From assembly GCA_022843745.1 (NCBI GenBank), contig JALHNB010000036.1, forward strand, positions 13,781 to 68,616: 54,836 bases of DNA. Direction: 5' to 3'. Position numbers and translations under genes: made by a program. A model generated the notes under the pieces. The model made no database searches, was not told the DNA's origin, and saw only the letters and a program-made list of their open reading frames with translations. Shown in pieces: positions 9,017-16,060 of this stretch (positions are counted from its first letter, which is position 1; every line of letters begins with the position of its first letter). This DNA is from Anaerolineae bacterium. GTDB taxonomy: Bacteria > Chloroflexota > Anaerolineae > Aggregatilineales > Phototrophicaceae.

Positions 9017-10321
9017 TCAATCCTCACTTGCTGAAAGGCGCAGCAGCAAGCCAATAATGATAAAACTGATGAGGAGCGAACTGCCGCCGTAGCTTAAAAA
9101 CGGAAGTGTGACCCCGGTGAGTGGAATCACCTTGAGGACACCTGCCATAATCATCAGGCTTTGAACGGCAATTAACATGCTCAAGCCTGCTGCCAGCAGG
9201 GATAAAAAGGACTGTGGCCGCTGTGAAATGGCGATTCGCAATCCGCGAGTGACGATGACCGCAATGCAAGTGATGACGACGATGATGCCCAGCAAGCCCC
9301 ATTCCTCCGCAATCGCTGCGAAGATAAAATCGGAGTGGGTCACGGGGATATACCCCGGCGACCCCTGTCCAATTCCCTGACCAAAGATGCCACCTGCCGC
9401 GAATGCCAGCAAACTCTGTACGATCTGGAACGCGCGTCCATCTGCTTCCGGCCAGGGATTCAGCCAGATGTCCACGCGCAGTTCGACAACCGCGAATAAC
9501 TTGTAGGCGACAACACCTGCTATGAGAATGAGCGCTGCACCGCTGGCAAGAATAAAAGTCGAGCCGCTGGCGACATAGAGCAGCACCAGAAAGACGATAA
9601 AAAATAAGATCGCTGTTCCCAGATCGCGCTGCCACACCAGAATGACGACAGACATACCCCACATGAGCAAAATCGGCCCGTAGATTCGCGGCGAAACATT
9701 CAGAAATCGTCGCCCGCCACTCATTTCCTCGGCACGAAGCGCGGGATATTGTTCAGCGAGATAGCTTGCCAGAAACGCGACCAGAATAATCTTGAGTGCC
9801 TCGGACGGCTGAAAAAAGACGGAGCCGATTCCTAGCCATAACTGCGGTGCGTCTGCAAAACCAGAGGGGTTGCGCCCAAGAATGATTGTACCGACGAGCA
9901 GCACCAGGCCGATCATCAGCAGGATATAACGGTAATTACGCAACCAGCGCAAGGGGTGAGGGAAACCTGCGACGAGCATCATAACCCCCACAGAGATGAC
10001 TAACCAGACGGTCTGGCGATCCGCAAATGGCTGTGTGAGTCGGTTTATCAGCAGCAAACCCCATCCGCTGAGGAACATCGCGATTGGGAATAACAGCATA
10101 TCACGCCGGGGTAAACGTCGTTCCAACCACCATTGACCTGCGGCAGCGCAAACGACCCATACCACCAATTGCAGCGCATCGGTAATGCCAAATCCTGACC
10201 GGATGAACGCCAACGCGAAAAAATTGACCAGCAGAAATACACCTGCCAGGAGGAGCAGAATTCGCTCGACATTCAGAAATGATTTTTTTTCGTTGGTTTC
10301 AGGCGCGGTGATGGCAGTCAC
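9017..10321 (-). CDS. rodA: SEDS peptidoglycan polymerase, RodA/FtsW family
   Basis: A 434-residue polytopic protein with family landmarks: QPSEALKIILVAFLASYLAE (residues 171-190), WQRDLGTAILFF, the THSDFIFAAIAEEWG loop with the catalytic-type Asp331, and a C-terminal FLSYGGSSLL. It should polymerise lipid II into glycan strands together with a class B PBP. The catalytic features look intact, unlike its PBP neighbour. The start is a GTG seven bases after mtnP, with only a weak ribosome site. RodA and FtsW are hard to tell apart; the PbpA-like partner and FHA neighbours favour a RodA type. Confidence 0.9.
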   Translation of the reverse strand: MTAITAPETNEKKSFLNVERILLLLAGVFLLVNFFALAFIRSGFGITDALQLVVWVVCAAAGQWWLERRLPRRDMLLFPIAMFLSGWGLLLINRLTQPFADRQTVWLVISVGVMMLVAGFPHPLRWLRNYRYILLMIGLVLLVGTIILGRNPSGFADAPQLWLGIGSVFFQPSEALKIILVAFLASYLAEQYPALRAEEMSGGRRFLNVSPRIYGPILLMWGMSVVILVWQRDLGTAILFFIVFLVLLYVASGSTFILASGAALILIAGVVAYKLFAVVELRVDIWLNPWPEADGRAFQIVQSLLAFAAGGIFGQGIGQGSPGYIPVTHSDFIFAAIAEEWGLLGIIVVITCIAVIVTRGLRIAISQRPQSFLSLLAAGLSMLIAVQSLMIMAGVLKVIPLTGVTLPFLSYGGSSLLISFIIIGLLLRLSASED

Positions 10322-10327
10322 GGTGTG

Positions 10328-11203
10328 CTATTTCAATCCCAATGACCGCTGGACGATGGGTTGCAGCTTGCTGATCGCTGCGGACGCGAGTTGTTCGGGA
10401 TGCGTCATCACGGCATTGTCGAGCGCAGTATGGCAGGCATAACTGGCGCTGGTATCCAGATTTTCAACAGCTTGGGCGATGGCGTTTTGAGCGATTTTCA
10501 GATTGCGATTCATGGTCGCGACCACGACATCAACCGTGACAGGTTCTTCGCTGGTGTGCCACACATCATAGTCGGTAATGTGCGCCATCGTCGCGTAGGC
10601 GATTTCGGCTTCACGTGCGAGAAACGCTTCCGGACAGGTGGTCATGCCGATGATGCTGCATCCCCATTGGCGGAAAATCTGGCTTTCGCCTTTGGTGCTG
10701 AAGCGCGGCCCTTCGATGATGACGAAATTGCCGCCTTTGTGAACCGTGCCCCCCACAGTTGCCACTGAATCGACGAGCAGATCGCTTAATTCCGGGCAGA
10801 ACGGGTCCGCTACCGAAACGTGCGCGACCAATCCCTGCTCAAAAAAGGTGCGGCCCCGGTCTGCTTTCGTGTTGTCGTAAAGCTGGTCGGGAATGCAGAT
10901 ATGACCCGGCGCGTAATCTTCACGCAGCGAACCGCAGGCGTTCACGGCGATAATAAATTTGACTTTGAGCGATTTGAGCGCATAAATATTGGCGCGATAA
11001 GGGACAGTGGTCGGCGTGTAAACGTGGCCGATACCATGACGTGGAAGGAAGGCGACGCGCTTGCCGCGCAGCGTCCCGATCACAATCGCCGCGCTGGGTG
11101 CGCCAAATGGTGTATCGACAGTAACCACGCTCTTGTCGGTGATCTCCGGCATACTATAGAGGCCAGAGCCACCAATCACGGCGATTTCGACATTTTCAGT
11201 CAT
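10328..11203 (-). CDS. mtnP: S-methyl-5'-thioadenosine phosphorylase
   Basis: A 291-residue PNP/MTAP-family protein. It has the GGSGLY phosphate loop near residue 11, TVPYRANIYALKSL, NACGSL, and the MTTCPEAFLAREAEIAYATM...TDYDVW stretch typical of MTAP. The enzyme splits methylthioadenosine into adenine and methylthioribose 1-phosphate, which MtnA (at 50844) would isomerise. The gene lies inside a cell-wall operon, with seven bases to the SEDS gene, and its AAGGA ribosome site is the end of a repeat element in the short gap after the SDR gene. Confidence 0.92.
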   Translation of the reverse strand: MTENVEIAVIGGSGLYSMPEITDKSVVTVDTPFGAPSAAIVIGTLRGKRVAFLPRHGIGHVYTPTTVPYRANIYALKSLKVKFIIAVNACGSLREDYAPGHICIPDQLYDNTKADRGRTFFEQGLVAHVSVADPFCPELSDLLVDSVATVGGTVHKGGNFVIIEGPRFSTKGESQIFRQWGCSIIGMTTCPEAFLAREAEIAYATMAHITDYDVWHTSEEPVTVDVVVATMNRNLKIAQNAIAQAVENLDTSASYACHTALDNAVMTHPEQLASAAISKLQPIVQRSLGLK

Positions 11204-11212
11204 AAAATTTGT

Positions 11213-11239
11213 TCCTTATTCCGCATTCCGCATTGCGCT
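11213..11239. repeat. Word repeat, family D, supplying the mtnP ribosome site
   Basis: On the minus strand the gap after the SDR stop reads GCGCAATGCGGAATGCGGAA, then TAAGGAAC. ATGCGGAA is tandemly repeated, and the closing AAGGA lies eight bases before the mtnP ATG. Confidence 0.5.
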
Positions 11240-11245
11240 TTCCAA

Positions 11246-12037
11246 TTACATCGTTGACTTAATCGCGCCACCATCGACAGCCAGCGAAACACCCGTGATA
11301 AACCCTGCCGCTGGCGAACACAGAAACACGGCTGCATTCGCAAATTCTTCGGGCTTGCCGATGCGCCGCAGCGGTGTGCTTTGGTTGGCTTTAGCACGTT
11401 CTTCTTCAATGGTGGTGTTATTGGCCCGTGAGCGTGCGGTCATGAGATCATTCACGCGCTCGGTGTCGGTTGTTCCCGGCAAAATGCTGTTGACGCGAAT
11501 CCCTTCCGGGCCGAGTTCTAACGACAGGCTTTTCGTCAGGCCGAGAACCGCCGGACGCACGGTGTTCGATAGAATCAGATTATCAATCGGCTGTTTGGCG
11601 GAAGTCGAGGTAATGGTCAGAATTGCCGCGCGAGATGATTCGCGCAGATGCGGTAGCGCCTCTTTTATCAGGCTGATCGTACTCATCAGGTTGAGATTCA
11701 CGGCACTTTGAAATGCTTCGAGATCAAATTTGTCGAATGTCCCGGCAGGTGGGCCGCCTGCATTCGTGACGATAATATCCAGGCCGCCGAGCGTTTCGAC
11801 GGTATTCTTAATGAGGCGTTTGACGGACGCTGGATCCGTCACATCGGCAGCCATCGTGAAAACGGCGTTGCCACTGACCTCGACAATCGCGGCGGCTGTC
11901 TCCTGAAGTTTGTCCAGTTGGCGGCTGCTGATGACGACCCGCGCCCCTTCGAGACTGAATTGGCGGGCTGTTGCTGCGCCTAAACCTCTGCTGGCGGCTG
12001 TTACCAGAACTCTCGCGCCGATTAATCCCAAGTCCAT
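11246..12037 (-). CDS. SDR family oxidoreductase with altered catalytic site
   Basis: A 263-residue Rossmann-fold SDR. It has the nucleotide loop TAASRGLGAATARQF, the NAGG motif and an ITSTSA Ser segment. Where classical SDRs have YxxxK, this protein reads SNTVR, so the catalytic Tyr and Lys are Ser and Arg. I recall a subfamily of FabG-like SDRs with this change; its reaction is not settled. The start is the ATG at 12037, four bases after fhaB and with GGAG upstream; an in-frame start at 12094 lies inside fhaB and is less likely. It sits within the fha-rodA-pbpA run. Confidence 0.85.
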   Translation of the reverse strand: MDLGLIGARVLVTAASRGLGAATARQFSLEGARVVISSRQLDKLQETAAAIVEVSGNAVFTMAADVTDPASVKRLIKNTVETLGGLDIIVTNAGGPPAGTFDKFDLEAFQSAVNLNLMSTISLIKEALPHLRESSRAAILTITSTSAKQPIDNLILSNTVRPAVLGLTKSLSLELGPEGIRVNSILPGTTDTERVNDLMTARSRANNTTIEEERAKANQSTPLRRIGKPEEFANAAVFLCSPAAGFITGVSLAVDGGAIKSTM

Positions 12038-12041
12038 TTTT

Positions 12042-12485
12042 TTACTGCTCCAATTCCATGCGGTAGCGTGTGTTACCGACCCCGATAATGTCACCGTCGG
12101 TGATGATCGCTGGGCGGTGGATCATCACTTCGTTTAGTGTTGTGCCATTCCGACTCTGACGATCTTCCAGCCACCAATGTCCGTTGCGCAGCGCTACCAT
12201 CGCATGTTCACCGCTGGCAAACGTGTCGTGTATGGGAATGGCGTTGGTGGGGGAGCGCCCCAGGCTGGTGAGCGAGAGCAGAGGATAAGTCGTACCTGTT
12301 TCCAGGTATCTGCCGTCAATTTCCTTCAATTCGATCAATTGACCGTAGATGCGGCGATTCGCCTCAACCCCTGTGACCGCGCTGCGATAATCGCGCCATA
12401 AGATGATAAATAGCGCCAGCAGCACCAGCATGAGGATTATGCCAGAACCAACGCGCAAGAGAAATAGGATCGTTTCGGTAGTCAT
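12042..12485 (-). CDS. FHA domain membrane protein (FhaB-like)
   Basis: A 147-residue protein with one N-terminal transmembrane helix (about 7-30) and a C-terminal FHA domain. The FHA landmarks are SLGRSPTN, SGEHA, and SRNGTTLN in the last half. FHA domains bind phosphothreonine. Size and topology match mycobacterial FhaB, which couples Ser/Thr kinase signals to cell-wall synthesis; its order next to the DUF3662-FHA gene and ahead of the SEDS gene supports this. No kinase or PP2C phosphatase gene lies in the window. Confidence 0.88.
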   Translation of the reverse strand: MTTETILFLLRVGSGIILMLVLLALFIILWRDYRSAVTGVEANRRIYGQLIELKEIDGRYLETGTTYPLLSLTSLGRSPTNAIPIHDTFASGEHAMVALRNGHWWLEDRQSRNGTTLNEVMIHRPAIITDGDIIGVGNTRYRMELEQ

Positions 12486-12499
12486 TCAGGCTGGAAATT

Positions 12500-13264
12500 T
12501 CAAAGACTATTCATAGCGCCAGTTTGCGAGTCGTTCGACATATCTTCTTCGACATACAGGATCGAAGTCGTGCCGACACGGATCACATCTCCGGGTTGCA
12601 GGCGATGTTCTTTGATGCGAACCTCATTGACGAAAGTTCCCCCCTGACTGTCGGCATCAAAAATCGTGTAGTAGCCGAAACGCAGCCGAATCTGAGCGTG
12701 ATGGCGTGAGGTACGCAGGTCATCAATAATGAGGTGATTATCGTGACTCCGGCCTATATTGATGATCGACTGCTCCAGGTCGTACACTTTCTCGCCTCTG
12801 ACGATAAGCTGTGCATGAGACGGGATAGGGTGATTGTCCTCTTTGCGAACAGGTTTCAGAACCTGAGTCGTATTGTGCTTTTGGGTCATGTGGTCGGCTT
12901 TGATGACGAATTGCCCGTCTGCCAGGCTGGTATCAGCGACAAATAATACGACGGGCGCATTATTCAGATGATAGCCTACACTGGCCGCCAGTTCGATGAT
13001 TTGTTCGCTTAACACCTCAGTTAACGATGGATAACGGCGTTGGATGTGGTTTTGCGCAGTTGGATGAACGCGGATCACATAGCGATCCGGCGCAGTCAAA
13101 CGTGAATCAGCATCGTGCGCCGATTCAAGACTGTCTTCCATTGAGCGAGCGATTTGGAGAGCAATATCGCGTGCGCTGACGCGCTTGCCAAAGAGATTGG
13201 CGAATATGCCCTCAACCATTTTTTCGAGGCGTGCCTCTAGTCGTGCAATCTGTTGATCGTTCAT
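12500..13264 (-). CDS. FhaA-like protein, DUF3662 plus FHA domain
   Basis: A 254-residue cytoplasmic protein. Residues 1-115 match the DUF3662/FhaA N-terminal domain (LEARLEKMVEGIFANLFGKR at the start). Residues 165-240 are an FHA domain with NIGRSHDN, SRHHAQI and GGTFVNE. In mycobacteria FhaA binds the pseudokinase/MurJ complex and controls wall synthesis; murJ also lies in this window. A promoter ends eight bases before the ATG and no ribosome site is visible, so the mRNA is probably leaderless. It is the first gene of the run that ends with the PBP. Confidence 0.9.
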   Translation of the reverse strand: MNDQQIARLEARLEKMVEGIFANLFGKRVSARDIALQIARSMEDSLESAHDADSRLTAPDRYVIRVHPTAQNHIQRRYPSLTEVLSEQIIELAASVGYHLNNAPVVLFVADTSLADGQFVIKADHMTQKHNTTQVLKPVRKEDNHPIPSHAQLIVRGEKVYDLEQSIINIGRSHDNHLIIDDLRTSRHHAQIRLRFGYYTIFDADSQGGTFVNEVRIKEHRLQPGDVIRVGTTSILYVEEDMSNDSQTGAMNSL

Positions 13265-13272
13265 AAATGTGC

Positions 13273-13301
13273 ATTATAGCCTACGCTTATTATGCCATCA
13301 A
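13273..13301 (-). promoter_or_regulatory. Promoter of the fhaA operon
   Basis: On the minus strand TTGATG (13301-13296), a 17-base spacer and a perfect TATAAT (13278-13273). Only eight bases separate the -10 box from the fhaA ATG at 13264, so transcription should start at or next to the start codon. It lies just after the terminator of the preceding gene. Confidence 0.65.
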
Positions 13302-13330
13302 TGCGTAACGCGGATGATTAACAGAAAATA

Positions 13331-13374
13331 CAAACCGCCAGCAGCACCCGAAAAATGGGCTGGCTGGCGGTTTG
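13331..13374 (-). terminator. Rho-independent terminator after the parvulin foldase gene
   Basis: Twelve-base perfect arms CAAACCGCCAGC (13331-13342) and GCTGGCGGTTTG (13363-13374), with a further CCC/GGG pairing inside. On the minus strand the hairpin is followed by TATTTTCTG. It ends the foldase transcript right before the fhaA promoter. Confidence 0.75.
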
Positions 13375-13403
13375 TAATCGAGCTTGCTTCCAAACCGAAC
13401 GGC

Positions 13404-14729
13404 TTAGGACGCGATAAAAGCCGGGTCTGTTGGAACGTGATCTGTCCAGATAGATGAAATATCGACCTTCGTTTCTTCGCTGTTGCGCAGGTCTTCCAGC
13501 CATGTTGTGAAGCGACTATCTTTTGCCTGGTTTAGCTCATCTTCAGTGACCTCACGATTTTCGCGTGCGCGTACCTGAATAATGTGCCAGCCAAATTCTG
13601 TCTCGATGGGGCCGATGATCTCGCCAATCGGTGCTTCCATTACAGCATCACCGAAGGGCTTGACGAAGCCATAAACTGATGACCAACCGAGTTCGCCACC
13701 CTGTGCGCCGGAACCGGTATCGGTAGAACTTGCCCGTGCCAGGTCTGCGAATGACTCGCCATCGTTCAGGGCTGCCAGAATATCTTCAGCCTCTTCCTGC
13801 GTAGCGACCAGAATGTGACGTGCGTTGACATGCGGCGCGTCAGTCGTCAAGTCGGTGAGAACCGCATCGCGCAGTTTCTCTCGCAAGGCGCGTGTTTCGA
13901 AGAAGGTGCGAAGATCGCCATCGCCTACACGTGCCAGACGCTTGATATTGTTAAAATAGTCGTCCCGCCGGGTATTAAAATCATTCACCTGCTGGTCAAC
14001 TGTAAAGGTCGGTGTTGGCTCAATCGTCGGGAATGGCGTTGGGGTCACTGTCACATCGGCAGTGGCTTCCGCAGTGGCCTCGCCAGTTGCTTCGGCGGTT
14101 GCTTCCGGCGTCGCTGTTGGGGCAGGCGAAGGTGTCGGCGAGACAAACGGTGTTGGCGTGATGGTTGGAGTTAAGGTGGGTGTCGGCTCGACGCCAATGG
14201 TTTCACGGTTGAAGCCAAAGAAGGTATCAATCTGTTTCTGGATTTCTTCGTCGGTGACAGTGATGCCCATTTCAGCGGCTTTTTGACGCACAAGCGTGTC
14301 AGAAACCATATCTTCGATGACGGCATTGCCCATCTGGTCTGGAATCTGAGCTTTGGAGAGCCAGGTTCGCAAGGGTTCCTGACTGGCAAATTGATTCGGA
14401 TCCATGCCAAAAGCGCGGAGCTGGTTCAGATAGCCGTTGATCTGGTCGTTCAACAGTGCGCGTTCCAGCCGGACGCGGCTTTCGAACTGGGCGACGCTGA
14501 TGCTTTGCCCATTGACCGTTGCGACAGTCTGATTTGGGGTGATAATTAGTTCAAGTACGATAGCCGCAAGAAGAATAACCCCGATAATTGCTACTGTAAC
14601 CCCTGTACCGAGCAGCACGTAGCGCTGAACCTCGGCTTCACGCTGATGGCGGCTCTTTTGGGGGGCTGCCTCTATCGGCTTGGGCTTATCTTTGGGTATC
14701 CCCGTTGTTTTGGCTTGCCTTTTGGTCAT
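13404..14729 (-). CDS. Membrane-anchored SurA/PrsA-type foldase with parvulin domain
   Basis: A 441-residue protein. A basic cytoplasmic tail leads to a transmembrane helix (37-62), a SurA-like chaperone helix region (70-180), a long Pro/Thr/Ala-rich insert (181-242), the rest of the helical domain, and a parvulin domain at 299-388 (NARHILV, GESFADLA, GGELGW, FGWHIIQV). It should catalyse prolyl isomerisation and help fold exported proteins outside the membrane. The low-complexity insert splits the chaperone domain, which is unusual for SurA/PrsA. The gene has its own terminator, and a hairpin separates it from rpsR upstream. Confidence 0.88.
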   Translation of the reverse strand: MTKRQAKTTGIPKDKPKPIEAAPQKSRHQREAEVQRYVLLGTGVTVAIIGVILLAAIVLELIITPNQTVATVNGQSISVAQFESRVRLERALLNDQINGYLNQLRAFGMDPNQFASQEPLRTWLSKAQIPDQMGNAVIEDMVSDTLVRQKAAEMGITVTDEEIQKQIDTFFGFNRETIGVEPTPTLTPTITPTPFVSPTPSPAPTATPEATAEATGEATAEATADVTVTPTPFPTIEPTPTFTVDQQVNDFNTRRDDYFNNIKRLARVGDGDLRTFFETRALREKLRDAVLTDLTTDAPHVNARHILVATQEEAEDILAALNDGESFADLARASSTDTGSGAQGGELGWSSVYGFVKPFGDAVMEAPIGEIIGPIETEFGWHIIQVRARENREVTEDELNQAKDSRFTTWLEDLRNSEETKVDISSIWTDHVPTDPAFIAS

Positions 14730-14751
14730 AAATGCTCCTCATCATGAAAAT

Positions 14752-14781
14752 GGGGCGCAGTCTCTATCGTGACTATGCCCC
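14752..14781 (-). terminator. Probable terminator of rpsF-ssb-rpsR
   Basis: GGGGC (14752-14756) pairs with GCCCC (14777-14781), and AGTC with GACT inside. Read on the minus strand, the hairpin is followed by ATTTTC, a short U tract. It lies 43 bases after the rpsR stop. Confidence 0.5.
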
Positions 14782-14823
14782 GGTGCAGTATATCTTATCT
14801 ATAAGCCCGTCGCAGCAGCGCAG

Positions 14824-15180
14824 TTAGTCGTTTGAGTTGACGAAAGGCAGCAGCGCCAGATGACGCGCACGCTTGATCTCACGCGCCAGACTGCGTTGGC
14901 AGCGTGCGCAGTTGCCCGTTTGACGACGGGGGCGAATCTTACCAGTTTCATTGATAAATCTGCGGAGCGTATCCACGTCTTTATAATCGAAGCATTTGCC
15001 TTCGGGGCAGTATTCGGCATATTTCTGACGGCGGCGGTTGCCACCACCACGTCGATCATCGCCGTCCCCGTCTCTATCGGGACCACCTCGGCGAAAACGA
15101 TCCGAGCGGCCACGTCGCCCGCCGTCAAAATCGTCACCACCACCGCTGTCGTCTATTTCATCAAAATTCCGGTTGCTCAC
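14824..15180 (-). CDS. rpsR: 30S ribosomal protein bS18, extended N-terminus
   Basis: A 118-residue protein whose second half is a normal bS18 ([18 protein letters not shown] and [22 protein letters not shown]). It keeps the zinc-type Cys set: Cys58, Cys63, Cys91, Cys94. The first 52 residues are an unusual Gly/Asp/Arg-rich tail with RGG-like units, about 40 residues longer than most bS18. The start is GTG with AGGAG nine bases upstream. It is the last gene of rpsF-ssb-rpsR; rplI, which often follows, is replaced here by the foldase gene. Confidence 0.93.
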   Translation of the reverse strand: MSNRNFDEIDDSGGGDDFDGGRRGRSDRFRRGGPDRDGDGDDRRGGGNRRRQKYAEYCPEGKCFDYKDVDTLRRFINETGKIRPRRQTGNCARCQRSLAREIKRARHLALLPFVNSND

Positions 15181-15215
15181 GAAATGTGTCTCCTGATTGT
15201 CTCAAAGCAGACGGC

Positions 15216-15605
15216 TTAGAATGCGTAATCCTCGCCGTCGCTTTCATTATCACTGTAGTCAATGTGTTGGCGGCGGTCTCCTAACAAGATCATCTCGTTG
15301 GCGACCAGTTCGGTACGGAAATGCTTCTTGCCATCTTCGTCCTCCCAACCGCGAGTCTGAAGGCGTCCCTCAACATAAACCTGCTGGTTTTTGCTCAGGT
15401 GAGCCTTACAGATTTCAGCCAGATTACCCCACGCGACGACGTTGAACCACTCGGTTTCTTCACGACGTTCCCCTTCAGAAGATGTCCAGGAACGGCTGGT
15501 CGCCACGCTAAAGCTGGTGACAGGCCGCCCGCTGGGGGTGTAGCGCATCTCCGGGTCACGCCCAAGATTGCCGATAATCATTACTTTATTCAAACCGCGT
15601 CCCAT
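15216..15605 (-). CDS. ssb: Single-stranded DNA-binding protein
   Basis: A 129-residue SSB. The OB fold covers residues 1-108 (NKVMIIGNLGRDPEMRYTPSG, then TEWFNVVAWG and GRLQTRGWEDEDG). The C-terminal tail is very short and acidic, ending EDYAF rather than the classical DDDIPF-like tip that recruits repair proteins. It binds single-stranded DNA in replication and repair. Its place between rpsF and rpsR is the standard bacterial arrangement. Confidence 0.95.
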   Translation of the reverse strand: MGRGLNKVMIIGNLGRDPEMRYTPSGRPVTSFSVATSRSWTSSEGERREETEWFNVVAWGNLAEICKAHLSKNQQVYVEGRLQTRGWEDEDGKKHFRTELVANEMILLGDRRQHIDYSDNESDGEDYAF

Positions 15606-15654
15606 AGGTGTTGACTCCTTAAATCCCTCGCATTGGGCAGGATTTAAAACCCAT

Positions 15655-15948
15655 CTACTTTTCCGAAAGGATAATCAGATAGCGCAAAATCGCGTTGGAA
15701 ATCTTGAGATTGCGTTCCAATTCGGGCAGATTAGCGGGATCAATGTCAGCTTCCATCAACACGTAATAACCGTCACGCTGTTTGTTGATCTCGTAAGCCA
15801 GCTTGCGCCGTCCCCAGCGATCAATTTTCGTGACCTGTCCTAGCTGATTGGCCTCCACCCAAGACTGAACCTGATTAACAGACTCGTTAATCACCTCTTC
15901 ATTGGGATCGAGGCGCACAATAAACGTTAGCTCGTATGCTTTTCTCAT
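15655..15948 (-). CDS. rpsF: 30S ribosomal protein bS6
   Basis: A 97-residue bS6 beginning MRKAYELTFIV, the family's normal N-terminus; it pairs with bS18 in the small subunit. I chose the ATG at 15948 because it matches the family. An in-frame TTG at 15960 lies only three bases after the AGGAG sequence, while the ATG lies 15 bases after it, so the ribosome-site spacing is odd for either. The leader can fold over that AGGAG (see the leader feature). Confidence 0.93.
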   Translation of the reverse strand: MRKAYELTFIVRLDPNEEVINESVNQVQSWVEANQLGQVTKIDRWGRRKLAYEINKQRDGYYVLMEADIDPANLPELERNLKISNAILRYLIILSEK

Positions 15949-15963
15949 CGGGATATTCAATTT

Positions 15964-16017
15964 CTCCTTCCCCGGGAATGCCCCACATAGACACGAGTAT
16001 GTCCTGTGAAGCGGAAG
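15964..16017 (-). promoter_or_regulatory. Structured rpsF leader, possible bS6:bS18 autoregulatory site
   Basis: In the minus-strand RNA, CUUCC (16017-16013) can pair with GGAAG (15971-15967), which overlaps the AAGGAG ribosome site. Inside, CACA pairs with UGUG and GACA with UGUC (16008-15984). A CCG follows the 5' arm. Many bacteria have a bS6:bS18-binding leader with a CCG feature before rpsF; this fold resembles it but I have not matched it to the published model. Confidence 0.45.
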
Positions 16018-16024
16018 TGTCCTG

Positions 16025-16030
16025 ATTATA
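16025..16030 (-). promoter_or_regulatory. Candidate -10 box for rpsF-ssb-rpsR
   Basis: A perfect TATAAT on the minus strand, about 77 bases before the rpsF ATG. TTGTCG lies 22 bases upstream, too far for a standard -35. The box also sits in an 8-base inverted repeat (16021-16040, CCTGATTA/TAATCAGG). Confidence 0.4.
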
Positions 16031-16060
16031 GTTAATCAGGCAATTATTCGTTCGACAATA

